A stretch of 64,000 nt of DNA from Candidatus Gastranaerophilales bacterium (GCA_944326465.1 CALVEB010000001.1:62001-126000), one strand, 5' to 3'; counted from the stretch's first letter, positions 18,561 to 26,949 are shown. Notes: generated by a model from the sequence alone, not told the origin. Translations and numbers: made by a program.

Positions 18561-18821
18561 ATGAAAAAATACAAAGCAACAGTAGACGTCGGCATGAAAC
18601 CGACAATAAAAGATATAAAAGCTCTTACCCTAAAGGAAGCTATAGAGCATATAACTGATATTAAAGATTTTCAATGCCGGCTGCAAAACAGATATCTTCT
18701 GGAGTTTTCAGCAGAGAATAAACAAGAGGCTGAAAAAACTGTACAGCTTATAGCAGAAGAAGTTCTTGCAAACAGTGTTATTGAAACCTACAATATATCA
18801 TGGAACCAAACAGATGAGTAA
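18561..18821 (+). CDS. purS: FGAM synthase subunit PurS
   Basis: An 86-residue PurS protein, the small bridging subunit of the three-part formylglycinamidine ribonucleotide synthase. The start MKKYKATVDVGMKP and the ALTLKEAIEHITDIKDF core follow the family pattern. In the known complex a PurS dimer links PurL and PurQ. It overlaps the purQ start by eight bases. No strong ribosome-binding site is visible 5' of it. Secure from sequence and context. Confidence 0.93.
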   Translation: MKKYKATVDVGMKPTIKDIKALTLKEAIEHITDIKDFQCRLQNRYLLEFSAENKQEAEKTVQLIAEEVLANSVIETYNISWNQTDE

Positions 18822-19413
18822 AATAAAAGCCGGAATTATCACCTTTTTAGGCACAAATTGCGAACAGGATACCAAACATGCCTGTGAATTTTTCGGCTGG
18901 AATACTGAATTTATCTGGCAAAACGAGAGAATAGCCAGGCATTACGATGTAATTTTTCTTCCCGGGGGGTTTTCTTTTGGCGATCACATCTCATCCGGCC
19001 GTATTGCAAAACTCACACCTGCAGTACAATCATTACCAGTCGGGGAAACATTAATCGTCGGGATTTGCAACGGGTTTCAGATACTGTGCGAGGCAAAATT
19101 GCTTTCTGGTGCCCTGACCTCTAATGAAAATCTCAAATTCATCTCCCGCGTTGTTCCTCTGGAATTTTTAGGGGAAATTATCCATATTCCGGTTGCACAT
19201 CATCAGGGGAACTACATCTCATGCGGCGAGTCAGAAGAAGTTATTCTAAGATACTGTGAGAACATCAACGGGTCTGATGATCATATTGCAGGAATTTATA
19301 ACCGTGAAAACAAAATAATAGGTATGATGCCGCATCCCGAACGCGCCGTGTTCTCAGAACTCGGGTTAACGGATGGAAGAAAGATTTTTGAGTTTATTGA
19401 AAATGAAATATAA
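18814..19413 (+). CDS. purQ: FGAM synthase glutaminase subunit PurQ
   Basis: A 199-residue class-I glutamine amidotransferase. The nucleophile elbow is GICNGFQIL with the catalytic Cys, and the His/Glu of the triad lie in MPHPERA near the C-terminus. PurQ-specific HHQGNY is present. It hydrolyses glutamine and passes ammonia to PurL. The frame is open further upstream (18766), but the ATG at 18814 gives the standard N-terminus (KAGIITFLGTNCEQD) and overlaps purS. It is somewhat shorter than typical PurQ (about 220-230). Confidence 0.95.
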   Translation: MSKIKAGIITFLGTNCEQDTKHACEFFGWNTEFIWQNERIARHYDVIFLPGGFSFGDHISSGRIAKLTPAVQSLPVGETLIVGICNGFQILCEAKLLSGALTSNENLKFISRVVPLEFLGEIIHIPVAHHQGNYISCGESEEVILRYCENINGSDDHIAGIYNRENKIIGMMPHPERAVFSELGLTDGRKIFEFIENEI

Positions 19414-20917
19414 AAATTACATTACAGAAAAATTAAATAGAAAGCCAAATGAATTTGAATTGAATCTTTTCAGCGCAACATATTCAGAGCACTGCGGATA
19501 TTTGCATTCAAAAGAACTGCTTAAACTTTTACCTAAAGACAAAGCTGTTTTTGCAGCAGAAAACGCCGGAGGTATAAAAATCGGCAGGCATGCTGTTCTT
19601 TTCAAAATGGAATCGCATAATCACCCCTGTGCTGTTGAACCTTTTAACGGCGCCGCAACCGGCATAGGCGGGATTGTAAGAGATGTACTTGCTATGAATG
19701 CGCGTCCTATTGCATTGTGCAACTCTTTAAAATTCGGGAATGATAAAAGAATTATAAAAGGTGTTGTAGAAGGTATTTCAAATTACGGTAACTGCATCGG
19801 TGTTCCGACAGTATCAACAGAAGTCTTATATAATGAACGCTTCACTGAAAATCCTCTGGTAAATGTTACAGCTATTGGAATTGCAAAGTTTGACGATATT
19901 ATAACTTCAAATTCTGCGTATGCGGGGCTAAAACTCATGCTTGTCGGATCTCACACAATGAAAGACGGTATGGGCGGGGCAAGTTTTGCGTCTAAAAAAT
20001 TAAGTGATGAAAAAAAAGAGGATAAACTGTCTATTCAGATAGCAAACCCTTTTATGAAAAAGAAACTCATAGAAGCATGTCTTGAAACTTTTAACAAAAA
20101 ACTTGTTGTCTCATGTCAGGATTGCGGGGCCGCCGGAATTCTTTCATCTACATCAGAAATAGCTTTCAAAAGTAATGTCGGCGTTGATATAGATCTTGAT
20201 AAAATCCACATTGGCGATACTTCCATAAAAGATTTTGAAATTATGCTCTCCGAAACTCAGGAAAGAATGCTTTTTGCCGTCAAAGAAGAAAATATTCCAC
20301 ATATAAAGGCGATTATGGACAAATACGAAATTCCGTATTCTGTTATTGGAGATGTAATCAAGCGCAAATCTTACATAATAAGGCGCGGGAATAATATTTT
20401 AGCGGATTTACCTGTAAATGTTCTGGTTACGCCGCCTTCTGTACCGCTGGATTTTACAGAAATTCCGATAACCGATCCGCCTGTTAAAAACATTAATTCA
20501 CCCGAAATTTACAATCAATATGACCATACAGTAGGTACAAGAACACAATTGCAGCCGGACGATAACCCGCAATTTAATTCGCTTTATCTATGGGAAGAAA
20601 ACTGTTCACTCGGAATTTATACATTTTCATCTACCGTTGCAGAAACATACACTGCATTAAAAAAAGCGCAGAACGAATTTATAAAACGCGGATTTGTGCC
20701 TGAAGGCATCACAAACTGTCTGAATTTTGCCAATCCTGAAATTCCGCCGACAATGGCTGAATTTAGAAAAGCAATTCTTGCAATAAAAAAATTCTGCGAA
20801 GAAAGCGGAGTAACTGTATGTTCCGGTAATGTCTCTTTTTACAATGAAAGTTCAACATCAAAAATAATCAACCTGCCTGCCTTTACAATGATAGGTGTAA
20901 AAAAAGCTCCTCTTTAA
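19403..20917 (+). CDS. purL: FGAM synthase subunit PurL, short form
   Basis: A 504-residue PurL, the ATP-dependent synthetase that makes formylglycinamidine ribonucleotide (fourth step of purine synthesis). The first half is well conserved: YSEHCGYLHSK, KMESHNHPCAVEP, GAATGIGGIVRDV, QDCGAAGI and MLSETQERM. The second half begins (YDHTVGT), but its nucleotide-site region is shortened. The protein then stops right after the VCSGNVSFYNES and AFTMIGV segment, where usual PurL proteins of about 740 residues continue with a final AIRS C-terminal domain. The stop lies within a terminator hairpin, and the next 30 bases hold no continuation. I chose the ATG at 19403 (11-base overlap with purQ). It may be a lineage-specific short PurL or a truncated gene. 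Confidence 0.88.
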   Translation: MKYKNYITEKLNRKPNEFELNLFSATYSEHCGYLHSKELLKLLPKDKAVFAAENAGGIKIGRHAVLFKMESHNHPCAVEPFNGAATGIGGIVRDVLAMNARPIALCNSLKFGNDKRIIKGVVEGISNYGNCIGVPTVSTEVLYNERFTENPLVNVTAIGIAKFDDIITSNSAYAGLKLMLVGSHTMKDGMGGASFASKKLSDEKKEDKLSIQIANPFMKKKLIEACLETFNKKLVVSCQDCGAAGILSSTSEIAFKSNVGVDIDLDKIHIGDTSIKDFEIMLSETQERMLFAVKEENIPHIKAIMDKYEIPYSVIGDVIKRKSYIIRRGNNILADLPVNVLVTPPSVPLDFTEIPITDPPVKNINSPEIYNQYDHTVGTRTQLQPDDNPQFNSLYLWEENCSLGIYTFSSTVAETYTALKKAQNEFIKRGFVPEGITNCLNFANPEIPPTMAEFRKAILAIKKFCEESGVTVCSGNVSFYNESSTSKIINLPAFTMIGVKKAPL

Positions 20918-20925
20918 GAGGAGCT
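20899..20925 (-). terminator. Rho-independent terminator overlapping purL 3' end
   Basis: AGCTCCTCTT (20905-20914) and AAGAGGAGCT (20916-20925) form a 10-bp inverted repeat. Read on the minus strand it is followed by a run of seven T, so it terminates the minus-strand hypothetical-protein pair. It also forms the last codons of purL and may end that transcript too, though no plus-strand T tract follows. Confidence 0.75.
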
Positions 20926-20949
20926 ATAAGGATTTAAGTTTAGTTGATT

Positions 20950-21867
20950 TTATGATTTCTGTGGTTGTGTTTCCTGTTTATGTTTAAGGTATTTTTCACC
21001 GAGTTTATTAGCTATCGGTGTAACCAGTACAGGAACAAGATATCTGTATACTGCGCCGAATACAATCATTGTTTTTAGCAAGCCCATACCTTCAATCTGG
21101 TTGAGCAATGCCTTTTTCTGTTTCGGAAGCATTGACTTGAAGTTGTTTCTTGTTTTGACAAATTCTTTAACCATTTCAGTATCATCAAGCAGCAATTTCA
21201 AATCTTTTTTAGAGACTTTATCTTTGTTTGCTTTTATGATTTCTTCGTTGTTTTTAAGAATTTCTTTATTCTTAGCTACAAAATCTTGTTCCAGAGTTTC
21301 ATCGTTCAGTCTCAAACCGGCGAATTTAGCGGTTTGCTTATCCCACCAGTTACCGAGCTTACTGTCTATTGCGTAAGCACCGGCAGTTGAGATAACAAAT
21401 GTCAGGAACTGGTTAAGAGCTAGAGTGCGTTTTCTGTCTTTATCCAGTTTGTCATTATCGAGTGTCTTGTACATATACATACCGCTTGTGATAGCAGAGC
21501 CAACAGCGAGTAAGTGGTTAAACAAATATCTGCTGTTTTTAAATTTTTCAGCAGCCCAATTCATTGGCTTACTGTCAACAAGAGGGGCTGTAAAGTATTT
21601 TGCGATTTTATCAACTCCTTTGTCATATAATTTGTTGATATTTTTGAAAATACTTGATTTTTTAGGTAAGGTTTCTGTAATAATACCTGCAGCACCACCT
21701 TCAAATGTCGGGATAGCCTGTGTTCTGTTCGGGAACGTAGGAATCTGCTGATGTTCATTCGGGAATGTCGGAATTTGTTGGTGAGCATTCGGGAATGTTG
21801 GTATCTGTCCGCGTTTTGCCGGAGTATTATGTTGATTATATCTTATATTTTGGAGAGTTACTTGCAT
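20950..21867 (-). CDS. Hypothetical membrane protein with IPTFPN decapeptide repeat
   Basis: A 305-residue protein of unknown function. Residues 21-60 are four tandem decapeptides: three of the form Q-I-P-T-F-P-N plus three variable residues, and a fourth reading AIPTFEGGAA, whose F-E-G resembles the F-x-G motif of neighbouring hypotheticals. Hydrophobic segments follow at about 115-135 (LLAVGSAITSGMYMYKT), 150-170 and 265-285, with a charged helical region (about 190-255) between. No signal peptide is seen. The ATG overlaps the upstream gene's stop by one base (TAATG), so the pair is translationally coupled, and a strong terminator follows. I cannot assign a function. Confidence 0.78.
   Translation of the reverse strand: MQVTLQNIRYNQHNTPAKRGQIPTFPNAHQQIPTFPNEHQQIPTFPNRTQAIPTFEGGAAGIITETLPKKSSIFKNINKLYDKGVDKIAKYFTAPLVDSKPMNWAAEKFKNSRYLFNHLLAVGSAITSGMYMYKTLDNDKLDKDRKRTLALNQFLTFVISTAGAYAIDSKLGNWWDKQTAKFAGLRLNDETLEQDFVAKNKEILKNNEEIIKANKDKVSKKDLKLLLDDTEMVKEFVKTRNNFKSMLPKQKKALLNQIEGMGLLKTMIVFGAVYRYLVPVLVTPIANKLGEKYLKHKQETQPQKS
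21688..21807 (-). repeat. 30-bp tandem repeat, four units
   Basis: Four in-frame 30-base units encode the QIPTFPN decapeptides at the N-terminus of the hypothetical membrane protein. Three are close to identical at the DNA level and the fourth has diverged. Unit number could vary between strains through slippage. Confidence 0.85.
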
Positions 21868-22748
21868 TATTTGAGCCCTCCTCTAAATTCGTTAAATGAT
21901 TTCATCATAGGTCTTGTTGTATCCATCGCAACCTGTACCGGCTGTGCGGCAGGCGCTTTTTTCTTTTCTAAACCAAATACATATTTCAAAATCGGCGGTA
22001 TGAGAGCAATTGTTAACATTGATCTTGGAACACCGATAACCCAGTCAGGGATGTTTTTAGAAATTTGTTTTAATGCGTTTTTAGAGTTTTTAATTAAACG
22101 TTTTTGTTTTTTTAGTTCAAGAGTCATTTCCTGCCCGTCAAATTGTTTAAGGTCATCAGAAAGCTGTTTCAAACGTTTTGAGCCGTATTCATCATAACCT
22201 TTTACAACTCTTACGACATTGCCGTCCTCATCAAGAATTTCTCTTGCACCAAAGAGTTTTTTAACCGCGGTATCAAGAGGGCTCGTGAGTATGACTGATG
22301 CGACAAAACCGATAACACCGGATGCAATTGCATGTCCCGCTGAATAAATTTTGTCCTCTTTATCCTTTTTACCCGGCAATGAGACAATAGTAGCAGGTCT
22401 TAATATACCTGCTAATATCAATGCCATAAATGCGCTGGAGGCAATGTTGTGATCGTTCACCATGCCCATTGCTTTAGCATACCAGTCACTTTTCATCATT
22501 CTTTGCCCGAGCGATAAACCTTGATTTAAAACAGTAGCGGCAACTTCACTCTTTCCCGTAAAGCTGCCGCTATATGCTGCATTATATCCTTTTTTATTTT
22601 GTTTTTCTTCACACAAACCCGCATAATTTCGCTCCTTAAAGTCCTGCGAGTTCCTTAACTCCTGCACTCCCAGAGCCATAGGGGAATCCTTCGTTCCCGC
22701 TGACCCCTTGGTGAGGTTAGTTTGATAATGAATCGAGTTAATTTTCAT
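21867..22748 (-). CDS. Hypothetical membrane protein with F-T-G motif
   Basis: A 293-residue protein of unknown function, first gene of a coupled pair. The polar N-terminus of about 65 residues contains YSGSFTGKS, with F-T-G at 63-65. Hydrophobic segments follow near 100-120 (ASSAFMALILAGILRP), 135-155 (GHAIASGVIGFVASVIL) and 250-270 (MLTIALIPPILKYVF). A charged, probably helical stretch (about 165-235) lies between. There is no signal peptide. Arrangement and motif parallel the proteins at 869-1930 and 20950-21867. About 260 AT-rich bases separate it from the divergent mscS. Confidence 0.75.
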   Translation of the reverse strand: MKINSIHYQTNLTKGSAGTKDSPMALGVQELRNSQDFKERNYAGLCEEKQNKKGYNAAYSGSFTGKSEVAATVLNQGLSLGQRMMKSDWYAKAMGMVNDHNIASSAFMALILAGILRPATIVSLPGKKDKEDKIYSAGHAIASGVIGFVASVILTSPLDTAVKKLFGAREILDEDGNVVRVVKGYDEYGSKRLKQLSDDLKQFDGQEMTLELKKQKRLIKNSKNALKQISKNIPDWVIGVPRSMLTIALIPPILKYVFGLEKKKAPAAQPVQVAMDTTRPMMKSFNEFRGGLK

Positions 22749-22950
22749 AATCCACCATTTAAAATATTGCTACACTTGTCCTACATTCATATTAAATCAA
22801 AGAAAAATATTTTTTGCTATATTTTTATGAAACTTTACAATTATTTTTTTCAAAATCTCTAAAAGCACTGTCCTGCTGCGTTTTGCAGTTACTAAATTCA
22901 ACTTTACAATTAGTGTTTAAATAACACTTTTGTATTATTTTGTTACACAC

Positions 22951-22979
22951 TTGTACAAATATAATAAATATATTATTAT
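22951..22979 (+). promoter_or_regulatory. Putative sigma-70 promoter for mscS
   Basis: TTGTAC (22951-22956) and TATTAT (22974-22979) are separated by 17 bases and lie about 30 bases upstream of the mscS start codon. The region is very AT-rich, so chance matches are possible. Confidence 0.4.
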
Positions 22980-23009
22980 ATCTTAAACAGCAAAATCAGA
23001 GGAGTGAAT

Positions 23010-23861
23010 ATGATTGATCAGATTTTAAGTTATGCAGATAAATTAGGAAAATTGCTATCCATATTTAAGGTGAGCATGATTGTCGGAGTTTTTGTCAACC
23101 TCGCAATAATAATTGTATTATTTAAGTTAACGGACATATTTATACATAAACTCCACCAGCGTTTCAAATCAAATGAAAACGCTGCATCTTTTGTCCATAT
23201 ATTTCCTATTCTGGAAAAGATAATCAAATTTTTAATAGTATTCTTTGTTGTTGCATCATTTCTACAAAGTCATGGATATTCACTGACATCTGTTATCGCA
23301 GGTTTTGGAATTACAGGTTTGGCAGTTGGTTTTGCGGCGCAGCAGACTATTGCATCTATGTTCGGAACAATGGGGATTTTAGCTGACAAAACTTACAAAA
23401 TCGGAGATTACATAAAAATAAACGACCTTGAGGGTACTGTTGAAAGTATCAACCTTCGTTCTACCAAAATACGATCATTGCCGAATTATCTTGTAACAGT
23501 TCCTAATGATGTTGTAGCAAATAATATTGTTGAAAACATAACCCGTGCCCATAAACGCCGGATTGATGCGACTTTTGGAATTACCTACGATACAAGCAAT
23601 GAAAAAATAGAGCGCGCAATGGAGATTATCCGGTTTGTCGCGCAGCGGCATCCGGAAGTTTATGATGATTACGCCGTTAATATTGAAACGCTCGACAGTA
23701 GTTCTATTAATATCAGACTTATTGCTTATGCTAAAACAAGAATTTACACAGAGTTTTTACGCATAAGAAGCGAAGTTTATCTTGATGTAATAAAACAGTT
23801 CAGAGAAGATAAAATAGAATTTGCATTCCCTTCAACTACTGTTTATATGGCTAAAAACTAA
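23010..23861 (+). CDS. mscS: Small-conductance mechanosensitive channel (MscS)
   Basis: A 283-residue MscS-family channel. Three N-terminal hydrophobic helices are followed by the pore-lining TM3 signature (GFGITGLAVGFAAQQTIASMFG) and the cytosolic beta and alpha-beta domains beginning with YKIGDYIKI. It opens under membrane tension to release solutes during hypo-osmotic shock. A frame is open from GTG at 23004, but GAGGAG five bases upstream supports ATG at 23010. The stop overlaps the rlmH start by one base. Secure as family; the physiological stimulus is inferred from homologues. Confidence 0.94.
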   Translation: MIDQILSYADKLGKLLSIFKVSMIVGVFVNLAIIIVLFKLTDIFIHKLHQRFKSNENAASFVHIFPILEKIIKFLIVFFVVASFLQSHGYSLTSVIAGFGITGLAVGFAAQQTIASMFGTMGILADKTYKIGDYIKINDLEGTVESINLRSTKIRSLPNYLVTVPNDVVANNIVENITRAHKRRIDATFGITYDTSNEKIERAMEIIRFVAQRHPEVYDDYAVNIETLDSSSINIRLIAYAKTRIYTEFLRIRSEVYLDVIKQFREDKIEFAFPSTTVYMAKN

Positions 23862-24331
23862 TGAAAATAAAGATTATTGCGCCCGGTAAAATCAAAGAAC
23901 GATTTTTAAAAGAGGGTATAGATGAATTTCTTAAACGTCTTACACCTTATGCAAGTGTGGAGATTACAGAGCTTGCTGCAATAGAGATAAAAGATCCAAA
24001 TTTAACGGCAAAAGTACTTGATGAGGAGGCTGAAAAAATTCTTGCGCATATAAAACAGCATTCCTATGTAATAACGCTTGAAATAGGCGGTAAAATGTTG
24101 TCATCAGAGGAATTTGCCGAAAAAATCAATACTCTTTCAAATGAAGGAACAGGAGAAATAGTTTTTGTCATTGGTTCTTCCTGCGGAATTTCTCCTAAGG
24201 TCAGCGCAAGAGCAAATTTCAAACTAAGCATGTCAAAAATGACTTTTCTTCATCAGTTTGCAAGGCTTATTCTTGTTGAACAGATTTACCGTGCATTTAA
24301 GATAATCAAGGGCGAAACCTACCACAAATAA
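23861..24331 (+). CDS. rlmH: 23S rRNA pseudouridine-1915 N3-methyltransferase
   Basis: A 156-residue SPOUT methyltransferase of the RlmH family, which methylates N3 of pseudouridine 1915 in helix 69 of 23S rRNA on assembled 70S ribosomes, using SAM. The knot region reads FVIGSSCGIS (usually FVIGGPYGHS), followed by LSMSKMTFLHQFARLILVEQIYRA and the terminal GETYHK. Length is normal. Its ATG lies in a TAATG overlap with mscS. The GGPYG-to-GSSCG change in the cofactor loop is a mild departure from the consensus. Confidence 0.94.
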   Translation: MKIKIIAPGKIKERFLKEGIDEFLKRLTPYASVEITELAAIEIKDPNLTAKVLDEEAEKILAHIKQHSYVITLEIGGKMLSSEEFAEKINTLSNEGTGEIVFVIGSSCGISPKVSARANFKLSMSKMTFLHQFARLILVEQIYRAFKIIKGETYHK

Positions 24332-24334
24332 AAA

Positions 24335-25081
24335 TTACTGTAACCTTTCTATTATTCTTATATATTCTTTCTGCGCCTCAAAAACCATTTCAGAAATAAA
24401 ATTCACAAATGGTCCAAATTCATTTTTATTAGAAGCCTGCAATGCGCGTATATAATCAGCACGAACAACCGGAGGGATAGTTGTAATATTATATCCTGAC
24501 TGTAACAGCGCTAAATTCATGAGCAATCTTGCGACACGTCCGTTACCGTCTATAAACGGATGAATATTTACAAATAAAACATGTACCATTGCCGCGTATT
24601 CAACAGGATGTGAGTTTTGTTTTATCTGCGGCAATTTAGCTATAAACTCCTGCATTTTACCCTCGATTTCGGAAGGTAAAGGAAAATCAATGTCAGCCCC
24701 GGTCACAATTACAGGTTTTTCTCTATAAACACCTGCGTTTTGAAGGTCAATTTTTGAATAAAAAAGTTTATGCATAGTTTTAATATCATCTTCAGAAATA
24801 AAGTCTTTCTTTGATAATTCAAATAATTTATCATAAGCCTGAGCATGTCCCAGTGTCTCCAGATGATCTTTCAAGGGTTTTCCGCTGATTGTAAGTCCGT
24901 CCTCCAGAACAACTTTTGTTTCAGCCAAATCCAATGTATTTCCTTCCAGAGCATTAGAGGTATATGTAAGTCCGATTTTATAGTATTCTCTGATTTGTTT
25001 TAAGACATCAGCGCTTAATGGTCTAAAACCATCTATTTTAGCTTTTAATTCATCAATCTCCTTAAATCTGTTTTTATACAT
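24335..25081 (-). CDS. Fic-domain protein (class II type)
   Basis: A 248-residue Fic protein. The catalytic motif HPFIDGNGRVAR (174-185) carries the His, the acidic residue and the anion-binding GNGR. The N-terminal inhibitory motif SNALEG (42-47) matches the S/T-x(3)-E-G/N rule, so this is an auto-inhibited class II Fic enzyme. Fic enzymes mostly transfer AMP from ATP to Ser/Thr/Tyr of target proteins; a few de-AMPylate or transfer other groups. The frame extends to 25153, but AGGAGG about nine bases before the ATG at 25081 fixes the start. It diverges from the M49-like peptidase gene across a near-palindrome. No partner antitoxin gene is present or needed for this class. Target unknown. Confidence 0.92.
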   Translation of the reverse strand: MYKNRFKEIDELKAKIDGFRPLSADVLKQIREYYKIGLTYTSNALEGNTLDLAETKVVLEDGLTISGKPLKDHLETLGHAQAYDKLFELSKKDFISEDDIKTMHKLFYSKIDLQNAGVYREKPVIVTGADIDFPLPSEIEGKMQEFIAKLPQIKQNSHPVEYAAMVHVLFVNIHPFIDGNGRVARLLMNLALLQSGYNITTIPPVVRADYIRALQASNKNEFGPFVNFISEMVFEAQKEYIRIIERLQ

Positions 25082-25119
25082 ATAAACCTGCCTCCTGTAT
25101 ATAATAGCATAAAAACAAC

Positions 25120-25137
25120 ATACACTATATAGTATAT
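25120..25137. promoter_or_regulatory. Near-perfect 18-bp palindrome between fic and the peptidase gene
   Basis: The 18 bases centred on CTATATAG match their own reverse complement at 16 positions. The site lies about 40 bases upstream of the fic start and directly abuts the -35 of the divergent peptidase promoter, a position expected for an operator. AT-rich palindromes arise by chance, so this is tentative. Confidence 0.35.
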
Positions 25138-25164
25138 TGAAACAATGCCGCAAAATGCTATAAT
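25137..25164 (+). promoter_or_regulatory. Sigma-70-type promoter for the M49-like peptidase gene
   Basis: TTGAAA (25137-25142) and a consensus TATAAT (25159-25164) are separated by 16 bases. The start codon follows 32 bases later, with AGGAGA between. This is the best promoter match I see in the window. Confidence 0.7.
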
Positions 25165-25196
25165 ATCTATGTTAACACTCAAACTAGGAGAACATT

Positions 25197-26921
25197 ATGA
25201 CAAAATACGAATTAAATCTCTCAATGGAAGAGTTGGAAAAACGCACGAACAAAGACTATTTGATGACAAAAAAGATGCTTGATGTTGATGCGCCGGAATA
25301 TCTTGAATTGCCTGAGGGTGATAAGGAAGCCCTCAAACATCTTGTCAAAGCCGCTGATATCTTAGAAAAAATTAATATGCAGATAGATTGTCATGACAAT
25401 TTAGGATTTAAAAAATATCTTGAGGAAGAAATCGCAAAGGGCAACAAGCAGGCTGAACTTACAAAAATTCTGTTTGATGCTCAAAAAGGTATTAATGCAA
25501 TAGATTCACTTTCTCAAAAAATCAATCTTGCAAAAGGAATAACAGAACTTCCGGGCAAAGGAGTCTATCCTGCTGATTTATCAAAAGAAGAGTTTCATCA
25601 GATTTTGACAAAAATGTTAAAGGCAGGCAAAGCAGATAAAGTCAAAAAAATCCTCACCCAGCGCTCTGTCGTGGAACGTGACAGTGATGAACTTACAGGA
25701 ATCGATTATATAGACAAATTTAAAGAAGATTTTGCCCAAATGGCGGATGAACTGGATAAAGCAGCCGAAACATCAACTAATGAAGATTTTAACGAATATT
25801 TAAAATTACAGGCAAAAGCTTTACGCACGGCAGATCCTATGTTAGATGCTTATGCAGATAAAAAATGGGCAACTTTACAGGATACGCCGCTTGAATTTAC
25901 AATTACCCGCGAAAATTATGAAGATGAAATGACCGGCACTATTGTAGAAAATGAAGAATTGAAAAAACTTCTCGACGATAACAACATTTCTCCTATCCCG
26001 AAAGATTTTCTCGGCGGCCGTGTCGGCATTGTTAATAAAAAAGGAACCCATGACCTTCTTGCAATAAAAGAATATTTGCCTAAACTTGCAGATAACATGC
26101 CTTACAAAGATGAATACACACAAAATATTTCAACAGAAGGTGATGTAAAACAAACTATGGTTGATGTTGATTTAGTAGCTGTAAAAGGTGATGTCGGAGC
26201 TTACCGCGGCGGGATTACACTTGCGGAAAATCTTCCGAATGACGACAAACTCTCACTCACCATAGGCGGCGGACGCAGAAATGTTTACCACAGACAAATT
26301 CGCTTTGTAAGTGATTATAAAAAGTTACAGGAAAGGCTGGATGCGATTTTAGATAAAGAGCAGCATAAATATTATAACAATGAAGCTGATCACTGGTTTA
26401 CAATCGGGCATGAAAACGCGCACTCTTTAGGACCGCGTGAAGGCAGTGAAAAACTTGGCAAGTACAGAAACATAATAGAAGAAAACAAAGCTGATATGGG
26501 CGCTCTTGCATTTGTTGATTTATTGACAGAGCTAGGTATGTACACAGATGAACAACGCAAACAGATTATTGTAACAACAATTACCGACAATTTCTTAAAA
26601 TCCAAGCCGACAATGAGTCAGGCTCACCGTGTCAGAACAGTTATGCAGAACAAATATTTTGCAGAACGCGGCGCCTATGACATTATTGACGGGAAAATCC
26701 ATGTTAATATCGACAAAGTTGTGCCGATAGCAAAAGAAATGCTTGCGGAAATTGTACGTATACAGATAGACGGCGATTTCAACAAAGCGGAAAAATATGT
26801 TCTCGACAACTTTGTCTGGACAGATAATATGGAATTAATCGGACAAAAACTCCAAAAAATCAACAAAACACTTAACGGCAGAACAGAATCCAAATTAGCG
26901 GATTTCTTACTTGCCTCTTAA
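25197..26921 (+). CDS. Peptidase family M49-like (DPP III-like) metallopeptidase
   Basis: A 574-residue protein resembling dipeptidyl peptidase III. The zinc site is a pentapeptide H405-E-N-A-H409, followed by LGPREG. The third ligand lies in E428-E-N-K-A-D433, matching the M49 EExxAE/D motif. Typical M49 enzymes have a hexapeptide HExxGH and about 45-55 residues between the motifs. Here the motif is HExxH and the gap about 19 residues, so this is a compact variant; pentapeptide forms have been described for bacterial DPP III. There is no signal peptide, so a cytosolic peptidase releasing dipeptides is expected. A consensus promoter and AGGAGA precede the ATG. The next gene sits behind a long inverted repeat. 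Confidence 0.8.
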   Translation: MTKYELNLSMEELEKRTNKDYLMTKKMLDVDAPEYLELPEGDKEALKHLVKAADILEKINMQIDCHDNLGFKKYLEEEIAKGNKQAELTKILFDAQKGINAIDSLSQKINLAKGITELPGKGVYPADLSKEEFHQILTKMLKAGKADKVKKILTQRSVVERDSDELTGIDYIDKFKEDFAQMADELDKAAETSTNEDFNEYLKLQAKALRTADPMLDAYADKKWATLQDTPLEFTITRENYEDEMTGTIVENEELKKLLDDNNISPIPKDFLGGRVGIVNKKGTHDLLAIKEYLPKLADNMPYKDEYTQNISTEGDVKQTMVDVDLVAVKGDVGAYRGGITLAENLPNDDKLSLTIGGGRRNVYHRQIRFVSDYKKLQERLDAILDKEQHKYYNNEADHWFTIGHENAHSLGPREGSEKLGKYRNIIEENKADMGALAFVDLLTELGMYTDEQRKQIIVTTITDNFLKSKPTMSQAHRVRTVMQNKYFAERGAYDIIDGKIHVNIDKVVPIAKEMLAEIVRIQIDGDFNKAEKYVLDNFVWTDNMELIGQKLQKINKTLNGRTESKLADFLLAS

Positions 26922-26949
26922 TATTTGTAACTTTTAGTTATAAAATAGC

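Noticed and set aside
20918..20949. Possible frameshifted continuation of purL
   Set aside because: Only 30 bases separate the stop from the convergent gene's end and they are terminator; no PurL C-terminal domain is encoded in any frame there.
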